In this document: one piece after another, positions 6,718 to 15,300 of the stretch
Numbering within the stretch: the first letter of the stretch is position 1
How the letters are laid out: each line of letters opens with the position of its first letter
Source: VRUG01 sp965372745
GTDB taxonomy: Bacteria; Planctomycetota; Phycisphaerae; Sedimentisphaerales; Anaerobacaceae
Length of the DNA: 27,583 nt
Reading direction: 5' to 3'
Assembly: GCA_965372745.1 (NCBI GenBank)
Contig: CBDVDM010000023.1
Location: 1-27,583, forward strand
Made by a program: the position numbers and the translations under genes
The notes under the pieces: model-generated
Seen by the model: the letters and a program-made list of their open reading frames with translations, nothing else
Databases searched by the model: none
Told to the model about the DNA's origin: nothing

Positions 6718-8178
6718 TTATTTTTTAGGTGCAACCGTCAACGTAAACCCATCACGAGTCCCTTTGGTATCATAACGAAACTGCAAAACCTCCATCTTAT
6801 CTCTAAATGCATCGAACATCTTCAGTGTATTTTTTCTGCTGGATGTGTCACCGCTTATCCGAATCTGCTTTGAGGTAATGGCAATCTTATCAACATTCAA
6901 ATTTGTCTGCGAAGCGCATTCGTTAAATGCCTCAAATACCAGCGTCAGTTTAGACACTATCGACTGCTCACCGGTAACACTAAGCTGACCACTTTTTACA
7001 TTTTTAATGCGTCTTAGTTCACTTGAAAGCTTTTTTGCAGCACTGCTTCTGGCCGGAAGCGTTTTTCCCATCATGATTGCTGAATACTCTTTCGCAAAAC
7101 GTTCCCGAAGCTGGTTTCGTGGTTTGTTTGCCTGCAATAATTTAACCTGAAAACATATCCCCATAATCAGAAACACAACAGTAATCGATATACTCACCAG
7201 CTTGAGGTTCTTCAGCATTTGAATCTTTTTGCCTACATACGGCATAAAGTCACTGCGAAAGTTTACACCCGGCACCTTTTCCAGACCTGCTAAAACCGCC
7301 CCGAATGCAATTGCAAATTCAACATCCCCCACACCATCAGCCAACGCCTGCGACTGAGCATTGACAAACTGTTTCAGGTCAATGTCACTTACCTGCATTC
7401 CGAGTTTTGCGCTTAGATGTTCACAATCCAGACTTTTGAAAGAATCAAATACCTTAAGACAATTTACAGACTCGCCGCCCTGCCGTAACGCATTGATAAC
7501 AGGAATCTCCCGTTCCAAAAGTCTGCTCCTGTCCTGACTCGAACTAACCATAAAAGTTCGCATGAATGATTTTCCAACATCCGAACCGTTTTCACCTGAA
7601 ACAATAACAAAATAACCGTTATGGTCGGAAAACAGCCCGTATAAAGACTGCTGCCTTTCAGCCGGAGAACTATTTTCACTGATGTAGCGTGACAGGCAGT
7701 TAACGTCAGGCTCAACCGATACCGGGTCAAGATTATTATTCTGCAGGGCAACGAGTATTTCGCTCAACGTATCCTTTTTCGTGGTAAATACTGTCAGCTG
7801 CGAACCATTTTCCCCGCTCGAATTTATCCTGAAAGCTATCGCAACATCTGTCACATCTGTAGCAAGAACCTCTTCAGTGTCGAACCGGATTGTCGATGCG
7901 ATTTGCCTGGGGTCTGAAAATTCGCTATGCACATCATGCTGCATAAACAATGCACAATCCAATGCCACCCGGACTTCCGAGAAAGTCAGCTTTCTTTCAC
8001 TACAGCCTTGAGCTATTAAAGACGCAACAGCCTGTATGTCCGAACCTTCTTCAGGTCCAACTGAAACATTAAAACAGCCTAAGACATTTTTCTCTTTACC
8101 TGCCAGGCTTACACAAACCGCTGTCGCTGATTGCCTGCCTAAGTAAATTCCAAGATAGTTTTTACTTTCTGTTTTCAT
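6718..8178 (-). CDS. gspL: T2SS assembly protein GspL (PilM-PilN-like fusion)
   Basis: A 486-residue protein. Residues 1-310 are an actin-like (PilM/GspL cytoplasmic) domain, opening with YLGIYLGRQSATAVCVSL as the first beta hairpin; FAIAFGAVLAGL near 288-299 fits the late glycine segment of that fold. A transmembrane helix spans about 326-348. Residues 349-486 are a periplasmic PilN/GspL-type domain, with QIRISGDTSSRKNTLKMFDA as a recognisable strand-helix. GspL anchors the GspE ATPase to the inner membrane and binds GspM. The actin-like part is more PilM-like than in proteobacterial GspL, and the length exceeds the usual 380-400. Order and spacing (7 nt after gspK, 14 nt before gspM) support the assignment. 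Confidence 0.75.
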   Translation of the reverse strand: MKTESKNYLGIYLGRQSATAVCVSLAGKEKNVLGCFNVSVGPEEGSDIQAVASLIAQGCSERKLTFSEVRVALDCALFMQHDVHSEFSDPRQIASTIRFDTEEVLATDVTDVAIAFRINSSGENGSQLTVFTTKKDTLSEILVALQNNNLDPVSVEPDVNCLSRYISENSSPAERQQSLYGLFSDHNGYFVIVSGENGSDVGKSFMRTFMVSSSQDRSRLLEREIPVINALRQGGESVNCLKVFDSFKSLDCEHLSAKLGMQVSDIDLKQFVNAQSQALADGVGDVEFAIAFGAVLAGLEKVPGVNFRSDFMPYVGKKIQMLKNLKLVSISITVVFLIMGICFQVKLLQANKPRNQLRERFAKEYSAIMMGKTLPARSSAAKKLSSELRRIKNVKSGQLSVTGEQSIVSKLTLVFEAFNECASQTNLNVDKIAITSKQIRISGDTSSRKNTLKMFDAFRDKMEVLQFRYDTKGTRDGFTLTVAPKK

Positions 8179-8185
8179 AAGGGTA

Positions 8186-9433
8186 TCAGCCGGAAATTAC
8201 CGCCACCTTTTGAAACTTTTCACCACTTCTCCTTACAGCTACCACCGCTGTCGCCTTTGCCACACCGATTACTGAAGTAACTCTTATAGTGAAAAAATCG
8301 CTTACAGTTGTAATATACTTTTCACATTTAGTTATCGAATCCGAATATTCAAGCAATGACTCACGCAATTGTTTTATATCCTTAAAAGGCTCTATGCGCC
8401 TTTGCTGAATAATTCTCTCAGCTATTTCCTCGGCATCTCCGCCAAATACAAACGCCGCCTCAAGAACATGTCGAGGTGCCGTATTTATATTTACCTTTTG
8501 ACAGGCCCAAAGTCCAATATATTTCAACGCTGACTCGTTCCTCGTGTCACTATCTATTATCGGCCTGGCCAACTGTTCTGTATCAATTAAAGAACTGTGA
8601 AAAAGTTTTGTAAAGTCCGCTATATGTGTGGCAGCGGGAACTACTATCTTTTTACGCGTGCCTCGTCTTCGGGCCCTAATCCTTTTTTTACGTCTCTCTT
8701 TTGCTGATATTTTTGTCGGCTTTTTCTCGGCTTCACTTACATCCATTAAGCTGAATTTGAACGGCTTTATTTCTTTAACCTGCTCCAACTGCTCTTTTAA
8801 TACCTCTATCTGCTCGGCATCCATTTTCATCCACTCACAGAAAACCTCAAGGCCGGCTTCCACTTCGCGCTCCACTTTATCATCATCAAGTATCGCCCAG
8901 ACAAGAGGATATTTGGCGTTTTCATCTTCAATCTCAATCGTAACCACCGCCGTACCTATCATAACCTTTATTGGCTCTGTCACTAATGGCCATACAGGAC
9001 CATAAGGACCTCGTATAAACACCGCATCGGCATCAGAGCTGCCGGCACTTAGAGCTCCCAACATAAAGACCGGAAGATTCACATCCGCAATTTCGGCTTT
9101 CTCATATTCACGGCCCCATTGAGCAACAAAATCCTCGTATTCTTTTTCACTTAGTGCGAATAAATCCGAAAAGTCCGGCTCATTAGGACGTTCGAGCAAC
9201 TCTATAGGAATATCCTCTAATGATGCAAGAGCATATTTCACCGCTGAATCACATCCATAACGGGCCTTGCTGTAATCAATGATATACCGATTGCGGTGAC
9301 GCTGCCCTAAAACCTGCACACTTAACGTATAGCCTATCATCGAAAGCACCACAAGAAGCACAAGCGTTATCATCAGCACAACACCATGCCGCCTGCCATT
9401 CTTGTCCAGCTTATTATAATCTTCGGACAACAT
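8186..9433 (-). CDS. gspK: T2SS minor pseudopilin GspK with basic insert
   Basis: A 415-residue GspK, the large minor pseudopilin that caps the pseudopilus with GspI and GspJ. An N-terminal hydrophobic helix (about 18-36, GVVLMITLVLLVVLSMIG) follows a basic leader. As in other GspK proteins, there is no glutamate at mature position 5. The signature VNINTAPRHVLEAAF lies at residues 314-328, followed by AEEIAERIIQQRR, the helical GspK domain. Between about 236 and 262 there is an unusual basic stretch, roughly 16 Lys/Arg in 27 residues (KERRKKRIRARRRGTRKK at its core), absent from standard GspK. GspK is usually about 300-330 residues, so this form is enlarged. It lies 4 nt after gspJ and 7 nt before gspL. 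Confidence 0.88.
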   Translation of the reverse strand: MLSEDYNKLDKNGRRHGVVLMITLVLLVVLSMIGYTLSVQVLGQRHRNRYIIDYSKARYGCDSAVKYALASLEDIPIELLERPNEPDFSDLFALSEKEYEDFVAQWGREYEKAEIADVNLPVFMLGALSAGSSDADAVFIRGPYGPVWPLVTEPIKVMIGTAVVTIEIEDENAKYPLVWAILDDDKVEREVEAGLEVFCEWMKMDAEQIEVLKEQLEQVKEIKPFKFSLMDVSEAEKKPTKISAKERRKKRIRARRRGTRKKIVVPAATHIADFTKLFHSSLIDTEQLARPIIDSDTRNESALKYIGLWACQKVNINTAPRHVLEAAFVFGGDAEEIAERIIQQRRIEPFKDIKQLRESLLEYSDSITKCEKYITTVSDFFTIRVTSVIGVAKATAVVAVRRSGEKFQKVAVISG

Positions 9434-9437
9434 CAGA

Positions 9438-10163
9438 TTATTTCTCTTTCTCTGTTTTCGTATTACGGAAAATAAACCTGATTTTCCTGGTTCTGTCTAT
9501 CGCGATAGTTCTTACAACCTTTTCCTCTTCAGCCACATCCAGCTCACCAGCTGCAGTCTCGAAAGGTTCTGCGAAGCAAATCGTTACTACAACCGCTTTT
9601 GGCATCGCATCATTAGTCCATTTATCTATAAATTTCACATCCCCGGGAACCTGGATTTTAAAATAAGTAACACCGCTGCAGATCGGTATAAACAATTCCC
9701 TTTCCCAGTCCTGCTTTGCCTTATCAAGTAGTTTGTCCTCCGTAGCAATACCGCTGTGACTGCGATACAAAATAAGTCCTTCATCGGCACTATCGAAATC
9801 ATAGCTGGCAAGCCATGTAATCTCCTCGAACTTCTGCTGCTGGTTCTTATCGTTGAAATAACCTCTTGAAATTGTAAGTCTCGCAGTTGAATAACCATGT
9901 TGTTCGGTCTTGCTTTCTATGGATATTTTTGTATCAGCTCCGGGAGCAATAATCCTGTCCAGGTCCTCTGCAATACGCTGAAGAACTTCCGAGCCAAGAC
10001 GTGCCTTTCCAAGCTGCTCCGTCACCGCTGCGGAGCTGTTTTCTGCTCTCCTGTAGAGACTGATACCGGCAACCAGAATCATCGAGCCTATCGTTAAAGA
10101 CGCAAGCATCTCTGCCAGCGAAAATCCCGACCTTAACACATGTTTTTTGAAAAAGTTTTTCAT
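9438..10163 (-). CDS. gspJ: T2SS minor pseudopilin GspJ
   Basis: A 241-residue prepilin-like protein. After a 13-residue basic leader the cleavage/methylation motif is RSG|FSLAEMLASLTIGSMI, with the conserved glutamate at mature position 5 (E18). The hydrophobic helix runs to about residue 34. The remaining globular part is consistent with GspJ in size (family about 200-240) and in its position between gspI and gspK. It would be processed by a prepilin peptidase not encoded in this window and would join the pseudopilus tip with GspI and GspK. It lies 15 nt after gspI and 4 nt before gspK. Confidence 0.85.
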   Translation of the reverse strand: MKNFFKKHVLRSGFSLAEMLASLTIGSMILVAGISLYRRAENSSAAVTEQLGKARLGSEVLQRIAEDLDRIIAPGADTKISIESKTEQHGYSTARLTISRGYFNDKNQQQKFEEITWLASYDFDSADEGLILYRSHSGIATEDKLLDKAKQDWERELFIPICSGVTYFKIQVPGDVKFIDKWTNDAMPKAVVVTICFAEPFETAAGELDVAEEEKVVRTIAIDRTRKIRFIFRNTKTEKEK

Positions 10164-10178
10164 CTGCCTTTAAAACCG

Positions 10179-11099
10179 CTAAATATCCTCACACTCCCAC
10201 ATTAGCTTCCAGAACTTACCGGGATTCGAACTATACAAATCCATTAGCTCCGGCAAAGTGTAACCGCAATAGCTGCGCTCGTCGGCCTGCTCAGGTTCAC
10301 TCTCTTGCTGCTCATCCGGGCCGCTCTCAACGTCTCTTTCATCATCTGTTTCGCCCCTGTCGTCTTTGTCATCGCTTGTTTCATCATCTGCTTTGTCACG
10401 GTCTTCTTTTTCCCGGCGCTGCTGTGCTTCCTGTTTTAGCTCCTCATAATCGTTCGCAACCTCCTGCTTTTCCTGCTCAGGCGGGTTGCCGTCATATTTT
10501 TTGTATAGGTCAAGAAAATCCGTAACATAGCGGCCATCCTCCGACTTAACCATACCCGCAGCTTCCCAGGCCAAAATCGTCTTTTTGTCAACACCAAGGT
10601 ATTCCGCAGCTTCTTCAAGCGAACCTATAATATGGCCATCCAGAGTATCCCCGGATTCATGTCTAAGCTGCAGCATTTTCAGAGCATCTTTAGCAGTTAG
10701 ATTAGTCAGCCAATTTGTCAGCTCAACTTTTTGCTCTTCACCGGCAGAATCAACATACTCAGCCGAGCAAACCCCCTGAATCCACATCTGCGACGTTACC
10801 GGCTCGAAAAATGCCTCGACAGCTGTCTGCCATTTAACCTCAGGATACTTTTCGTTGTGGCCATATTCAACACTTTCACTTATTGATTCTGATGTGAGAA
10901 GGATTTCCATATTTTCCCTCGCCACTTCAAACGCCCGCATCCGTATTATAGAATCAGACGCAGAGGCCATACTGCGATTTATAATCACTAAGATTGCAAC
11001 ACTTATTATTGACAGTATGGTCAACGCCGCCATCGTCTCTATCAGGCTAAACCCACTGTTCCACAATCCATATCTTGTTGTATTAAAACGGCACTTCAT
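10179..11099 (-). CDS. gspI: T2SS minor pseudopilin GspI fused to an HTH domain and acidic tail
   Basis: A 306-residue protein; ordinary GspI is about 120-130. Residues 1-135 are a GspI-type pseudopilin: leader ending NSG|FSLIETMAALTILS, with Glu at mature position 5 (E21), then a hydrophobic helix and ARENMEILL, the usual alpha-1 extension of GspI. Residues about 158-195 (GSLEEAAEYLGVDKKTILAW, then EAAGMVKSEDGRY) form an excisionase/MerR-like or phage-terminase-small-subunit-like helix-turn-helix. Residues 205-275 are a charged, mostly acidic, Glu/Asp/Gln-rich, probably disordered or coiled segment. A short Cys-containing end, YCGYTLPELMDLY followed by WKLMWECEDI, closes the protein. The whole is one continuous frame. 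It overlaps gspH by 17 nt and precedes gspJ by 15 nt, so it is a normal operon member. The role of the HTH on an exported pilin is unknown. Confidence 0.85.
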   Translation of the reverse strand: MKCRFNTTRYGLWNSGFSLIETMAALTILSIISVAILVIINRSMASASDSIIRMRAFEVARENMEILLTSESISESVEYGHNEKYPEVKWQTAVEAFFEPVTSQMWIQGVCSAEYVDSAGEEQKVELTNWLTNLTAKDALKMLQLRHESGDTLDGHIIGSLEEAAEYLGVDKKTILAWEAAGMVKSEDGRYVTDFLDLYKKYDGNPPEQEKQEVANDYEELKQEAQQRREKEDRDKADDETSDDKDDRGETDDERDVESGPDEQQESEPEQADERSYCGYTLPELMDLYSSNPGKFWKLMWECEDI

Positions 11100-11697
11100 C
11101 TTTACTCTTTGGTTCTAATAGTTCAACTTCACCTTTATGTAACGTGACAGTTCTGTTTATCCGGTTGACCAGAACCGAATACACCCTTTCTTCCTTATCT
11201 ATCAGCACAATCCTGCCTCCGTACTGCCATCCCGCATGACCTGCCCGAAATTTGGCCCTGCCATCGTTCGTATACTTAAGGTCATCAAACATCACATACG
11301 CAACGCGGCAATTCTCACTAAAATCATTCTCTGCGATAATCTCATCTTCAAGCACTTCAGAAAGCTGCTCTGTACTGATTTGCCGAAGCAGGTAATTTTG
11401 CTCTGTCAAATCGATTATCACTTCATATCTTTTGTCACTTTGTGCAGCTGCTGTCGCTGCCATTTGCATTACCGAAATAAACTCCTGCGCCTGAGTTTTA
11501 AATGTCCCTTTTCTAAACAATCCGCTGACATTCACTGCCGCCATCACGATAAAAAGCGAAAATATTACTATCACCACCATCGATTCGGCTAAAGTAAATC
11601 CCGAACATCTGCGCTTCCTGTGACAGGCTAACCGAAATCCAACCGGTGACATTCGGCGATTAGACGCACATATACCGGTAAAATTATCAGCCTGCAT
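11083..11697 (-). CDS. gspH: T2SS minor pseudopilin GspH
   Basis: A prepilin-like protein with leader ending RRCSG|FTLAESMVVIVIFSLF and Glu at mature position 5 (E38 with this start), then a globular domain. Its position between the major pseudopilin and GspI identifies it as GspH. The start is uncertain. ATG at 11697 overlaps the gspG stop by 11 nt, suggesting translational coupling. Other in-frame options are GTG at 11751, ATG at 11721 with a GGGGGCGAAG-like upstream sequence, and ATG at 11652. The last gives a more typical 18-residue leader. None has a strong ribosome binding site. The C-terminus (NRTVTLHKGEVELLEP) overlaps the start of gspI. Confidence 0.8.
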   Translation of the reverse strand: MQADNFTGICASNRRMSPVGFRLACHRKRRCSGFTLAESMVVIVIFSLFIVMAAVNVSGLFRKGTFKTQAQEFISVMQMAATAAAQSDKRYEVIIDLTEQNYLLRQISTEQLSEVLEDEIIAENDFSENCRVAYVMFDDLKYTNDGRAKFRAGHAGWQYGGRIVLIDKEERVYSVLVNRINRTVTLHKGEVELLEPKSKDEVPF

Positions 11698-12130
11698 CTG
11701 TACTGTACAGGTCGGTATCATAATCTTCGCCCCCTTCTTCGCCATCGGCACCGAAACTAATAATCACAAACGGCTTGCCGCTTTCAGGGTAAAGCTCATA
11801 AATAAACTCATTCTTCCAGCCGTCTTTGGGAACATCCGTAGTTTCAAGGTAACTATCCGGGTCGGCACCTGTCACTCCACTGGAATCAACAAGAACCTGC
11901 AGGCCTTCTTCCTCGGTTGGGAATCTGCCCGTATCAAGCTTGAACTGAATAACAGAATTGTGAAGAAGTTTCAGATTGGCACGCGTAGCTGTAACACGCG
12001 CCCTGTCAATCTTGCCAACTACGTTCACCGCAACAACACCAGCCAAAAGACCTATGATTACCAGAACCGCCATTAGTTCAACCATCGTAAAACCACGTCT
12101 TGTTTTATTTGCTCTTTCTGTCTTTATCAT
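11687..12130 (-). CDS. gspG: T2SS major pseudopilin GspG
   Basis: A 147-residue major pseudopilin, the repeating subunit of the periplasmic pseudopilus. The prepilin motif is RRG|FTMVELMAVLVIIGLLAG, with E18 at mature position 5. The GspG core follows: NLKLLHNSVIQFKLDTGRFP and the GLQVLV loop (residues about 40-80), then DGWKNEFIY. The C-terminal SFGADGEEGGEDYDTDL matches the acidic calcium-binding loop of GspG. The length equals the usual 140-150. It lies 21 nt after gspF. Cleavage and methylation need a prepilin peptidase not found here. Confidence 0.95.
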   Translation of the reverse strand: MIKTERANKTRRGFTMVELMAVLVIIGLLAGVVAVNVVGKIDRARVTATRANLKLLHNSVIQFKLDTGRFPTEEEGLQVLVDSSGVTGADPDSYLETTDVPKDGWKNEFIYELYPESGKPFVIISFGADGEEGGEDYDTDLYSTDAG

Positions 12131-12151
12131 TTTATTCTCCAGAATTTAAAG

Positions 12152-13369
12152 TTAGAAACCTCCTGACGAAACCTCAAGTATCGGCAATAAGGTCGCATAA
12201 GCAATCACGCCGATTATTGCCGCCATTATCACTATTATAAGCGGTTCGACCGCAGCGCTTAATCGCTCTATCACCATGTCCGTTGACGCTTCGAGGTCAT
12301 CGCTGATATTTTTGAGCATTTTCTCAAGCTCGCCGCTCTTCTCACCAACCATAACTATATGCGCTATAGCAGGGTCTATCACGCCGCTTTCACGCAACGG
12401 CGTTGAAATATCAGCTCCCGCCAAAATCCTTTCGCGGGACTGCTGAATCGCTTTTTTCATCAGGCTGTTACCGGTTACCTCGGCAACAATACGAAGAGAT
12501 TCCGCCATTGCCAGACCTGAGCTGAGCAGTGTCGATAACGTTGATGCAAAACGGGCAACAACGCGCTGTTTTATAAGCGGGCCGAACAAAGGTAAAGACA
12601 GCAGTAATTTGTCACGCAAATACGCACCGCGTTCGGTACTGAGAAACCGTTTCAAGCCAAAAACAATACCGGCAATTGCACCAATAACAACTATCAGCCA
12701 CCAGCTTGTAAGTATATAACTGATGTTCATTAATTGTGTTGTAATCCACGGTAGTTCCTGGCCAGAACTTATAATCTGGTTGCCAATCTTCGGTATAACA
12801 AAAGTCGTCAGCACCAGAACCGCTGCCAGACAGCAGAAAATCAAAAAGAGAGGATAAACCATCGCCGTCACTATCTTCGATTCGACTTTCCGGCGTTTCT
12901 CCATAAAACCGGCAACTGTTGCAAAGCTCTCGCCCAAAGCACCGGTCGCCTCACCTACGTGAACCATACTTATATATATAACGTCAAAATAATCGCCGTA
13001 ATCTCTCAACGCATCCGTAAATGACTCACCGGTCACAACACGGTCGTGAATGTCACTAAGCACGCTTTTGAATCGCACGTCAGATGCCTGCTGGGTCATA
13101 ACCAATAACGCCTCAGTCAACTTTATCCCCGAATTCAAAAGCGTTGACATCTGTTTGGTAAAATCTATTATCTGATGTTTGTTGCGCCTCTTAAAAGCTG
13201 AAAACAACACCATCTTTCCTTCAGCCCGAGCGCTTATTTCCGACACAGAGGTAGGATGAATACCACGAACTCTAAGCTGCTTGCGCGCAGTATACAAACT
13301 CTCTGCGGTAATCGTACCCTTCGACTTCTTACCATCCGTTCCAATAGCTGTATAATGATAACGAGGCAT
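12152..13369 (-). CDS. gspF: T2SS inner-membrane platform protein GspF
   Basis: A 405-residue polytopic membrane protein with the expected two T2SSF domains. The first is at about 66-190, with QMSTLLNSGIKLTEALLVM and the HVGEATGALGESF motif. The second is at about 270-395, with FASTLSTLLSSGLAMAESL and MVGEKSGELEKML. Transmembrane helices lie near 168-192, 223-241 and 376-398. The N-terminus MPRYHYTAIGTDGKKSKGTI is the conserved start. GspF is the platform on which the ATPase GspE drives pseudopilus assembly. The length is standard. It is separated from gspE by 137 nt that contain a strong hairpin and two dispersed repeats. Confidence 0.95.
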   Translation of the reverse strand: MPRYHYTAIGTDGKKSKGTITAESLYTARKQLRVRGIHPTSVSEISARAEGKMVLFSAFKRRNKHQIIDFTKQMSTLLNSGIKLTEALLVMTQQASDVRFKSVLSDIHDRVVTGESFTDALRDYGDYFDVIYISMVHVGEATGALGESFATVAGFMEKRRKVESKIVTAMVYPLFLIFCCLAAVLVLTTFVIPKIGNQIISSGQELPWITTQLMNISYILTSWWLIVVIGAIAGIVFGLKRFLSTERGAYLRDKLLLSLPLFGPLIKQRVVARFASTLSTLLSSGLAMAESLRIVAEVTGNSLMKKAIQQSRERILAGADISTPLRESGVIDPAIAHIVMVGEKSGELEKMLKNISDDLEASTDMVIERLSAAVEPLIIVIMAAIIGVIAYATLLPILEVSSGGF

Positions 13370-13373
13370 TTTT

Positions 13374-13389
13374 CTATTTTCTATTTACT
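13374..13389. repeat. Dispersed 16-mer CTATTTTCTATTTACT, copy 2
   Basis: Identical over 16 nt to 105-120, which is intergenic near the tRNA. This copy is 5 nt upstream of the gspF start. Confidence 0.5.
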
Positions 13390-13433
13390 CAAAAAAATTA
13401 AACTTAGTTGCCGACGCAGTCGTCTTCAACTAA

Positions 13434-13454
13434 CGAGATACGAGATACGATTCA
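13434..13454. repeat. Dispersed repeat CGAGATACGAGAT-type, copy 2
   Basis: Matches 2479-2499 with two mismatches over 21 nt. It lies in the gspE-gspF spacer, between the 13463-13503 hairpin and gspF. Confidence 0.5.
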
Positions 13455-13462
13455 CGAGCGAC

Positions 13463-13503
13463 GCTCAAATTGACCCGTTTCGTCAGAAACGGTCAGTTTG
13501 AGC
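13463..13503 (-). promoter_or_regulatory. Strong hairpin between gspE and gspF
   Basis: The arms GCTCAAATTGACCCGTTTC (13463-13481) and GAAACGGTCAGTTTGAGC (13486-13503) pair with one bulge and one T/G wobble around the loop GTCA, giving about 18 base pairs. It begins 3 nt after the gspE stop codon. No T run follows on the complement, so it looks more like an RNA-stabilising, processing or attenuating stem inside the operon than a full terminator. Confidence 0.55.
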
Positions 13504-13506
13504 AAA

Positions 13507-15207
13507 TTACAACGCATCGGACTGGGTTACGCGTAAAACTTCCGCTATTGTCGTCGTTCCCAACATTACCTTCCTTGCGCCGTCCATCCTCAAGGTATTT
13601 AGTCCGGCTTTAAGAGCTGCCCTTTTTATAACACCGGCATTTTCCCGATTGTAAATCAAATCCTGAATCCCGCTGTCAACCAGCATTAACTCATATACTC
13701 CTGTCCTGCCGCGATATCCCGTCTGAAAGCACCTGTCACAGCCGGCACCGACATAAAACTTATGCTCTTTGCCAGCTTCATCCGACAAGCCAAGCTCTCT
13801 TAATTCATGGGCATTAGGCTCATATTCCTGCCTGCAATCCGGACAAATCTTTCGCAGCAGCCGCTGTGCCATCACCGCTATCAAAGATGAACTGACAAGA
13901 TAAGGCTCAACTCCCAGATCCAAAAGCCTGCTTATCGCACCAGCAGAATCGTTCGTATGAAGCGTACTGAATACCAGGTGGCCTGTAAGCGACGATTGTA
14001 TCGCCATTCGCGCCGTCTCAACGTCACGAACCTCGCCAACCATTATCACATCAGGGTCCTGTCGAAGCACATGCCGAAGCGAATTTGCAAAGTTCATACC
14101 CTTCTTCGCCGCAACCTGCATCTGGCTGATACCTTCGAGTTGATACTCAATCGGGTCCTCGATGGTCATTATATTTTTTTCCGCCGAATTTATCCTGCTA
14201 AGACAGGCATAAAGCGTCGTGCTTTTACCGCTGCCGGTAGGACCTGTCACAAAAATAACCCCATGTGTCCGACCAAGAAGCGAATCAAATGTTTTTAAAT
14301 CCTTCTTCCACAACCCTAATTCATTCAGTCCGTACATAGCTGTACTTTTATCCAACAACCTAAGTACGCTCCTTTCGCCATAGCTGGTCGGAACAGTACT
14401 GACACGCAAATCAACCTCACGCTGACCGAGACGCACGCTGCACCTGCCGTCCTGCGGCATCCTGCGTTCGGCGATATCCATCCCGGCCATTACCTTTATA
14501 CGCGATACTATCAGGGACAGAACATTACGATTCAAACTCAGTGTGTCATACAAAATACCGTCTATGCGATAACGAATCTGAATCTTTGACTCGTACGGAT
14601 GAACATGAATGTCACTTGCCCGCAGCTGCAGCGCCCTGAACAAAATGTCATTTACTAACCGGATTACCGGAGGCCGATTCACAACATCTAAAAGGTCATT
14701 CGATGATGCAACCTCATCGATAAGCTGGTCAAGATTTTGCGCGTCCACCTCTTCAGCCACATCCTCGATAACGGTCGTTCGCTGTTCGTATGCCAAATCT
14801 ATCGCCGCAGTAATGGCCGTCCGAGTGGATAATGCCGGCTTAACCGCCAAGCCCGTCATTTTCGAGACATTATCAAGAATATTGGTATCCAAAGGCCTGG
14901 ACAAAACAACTGTAAGCTCATCATCATCTTCACCTTTAATACCTATAAGATAATGATGCTGGGCATATGTGGCAGGAATCGACTCTACAAATTCAGAAGG
15001 TACTTCATTAGCGGAAACTTCAGACAGATACTCCCTGTCCAATGAAGCTGCAAAGAGTTTCAGTACTGATTCCTCGGTGAAATAAGGGCAGCGAAGTAAT
15101 ACCTCATCAATCCTATCACTCCCCTGATTTTTTTCAAGAAATTCAGCCAACTGCGCAGCATCTACAAGACCTGTCCGCTTAGCTGTTTGTATTAATAATT
15201 CTTTCAT
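13507..15207 (-). CDS. gspE: T2SS assembly ATPase GspE
   Basis: A 566-residue secretion ATPase. The N-terminal T2SSE_N-type domain covers about 1-150. The ATPase core has Walker A GPTGSGKST at 322-330, the Asp box TIEDPIEYQ at 348-356, Walker B DPDVIMVGEVRD at 384-395 and the His box TGHLVFSTLHTND at 408-420. A four-cysteine zinc site, C455-x2-C458 and C490-x2-C493, lies in the C-terminal domain, as in GspE, PilB and relatives. ATP hydrolysis in the cytoplasm drives pseudopilus growth through GspF and GspL. The length is at the upper end for GspE (about 500-570), with a PilB-like N-terminal region. It lies 200 nt downstream of gspD across a repeat-rich spacer. Confidence 0.96.
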   Translation of the reverse strand: MKELLIQTAKRTGLVDAAQLAEFLEKNQGSDRIDEVLLRCPYFTEESVLKLFAASLDREYLSEVSANEVPSEFVESIPATYAQHHYLIGIKGEDDDELTVVLSRPLDTNILDNVSKMTGLAVKPALSTRTAITAAIDLAYEQRTTVIEDVAEEVDAQNLDQLIDEVASSNDLLDVVNRPPVIRLVNDILFRALQLRASDIHVHPYESKIQIRYRIDGILYDTLSLNRNVLSLIVSRIKVMAGMDIAERRMPQDGRCSVRLGQREVDLRVSTVPTSYGERSVLRLLDKSTAMYGLNELGLWKKDLKTFDSLLGRTHGVIFVTGPTGSGKSTTLYACLSRINSAEKNIMTIEDPIEYQLEGISQMQVAAKKGMNFANSLRHVLRQDPDVIMVGEVRDVETARMAIQSSLTGHLVFSTLHTNDSAGAISRLLDLGVEPYLVSSSLIAVMAQRLLRKICPDCRQEYEPNAHELRELGLSDEAGKEHKFYVGAGCDRCFQTGYRGRTGVYELMLVDSGIQDLIYNRENAGVIKRAALKAGLNTLRMDGARKVMLGTTTIAEVLRVTQSDAL

Positions 15208-15278
15208 TCATTTCTTTTTAAACTAAAGCTGAATATAAAATCAAAATTTTGAATTCCGGCTTTGAGTTTTTAAATTAA

Positions 15279-15291
15279 CCGCCTTCGGCGG
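15279..15291. repeat. CCGCC-TTC-GGCGG hairpin
   Basis: Perfect 5-bp GC palindrome in the gspD-gspE spacer. A related TCCGCC-TGC-GGCGGA palindrome lies at 18962-18976. Confidence 0.4.
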
Positions 15292-15300
15292 AACTTCTCT

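Noticed and set aside
10436..10618. Alternative minus-strand frame inside the acidic region of gspI, possible sign of a frameshift
   Set aside because: The main gspI frame is open throughout and keeps coherent HTH and acidic-tail composition. The other frame is an Arg/Lys-rich shadow.
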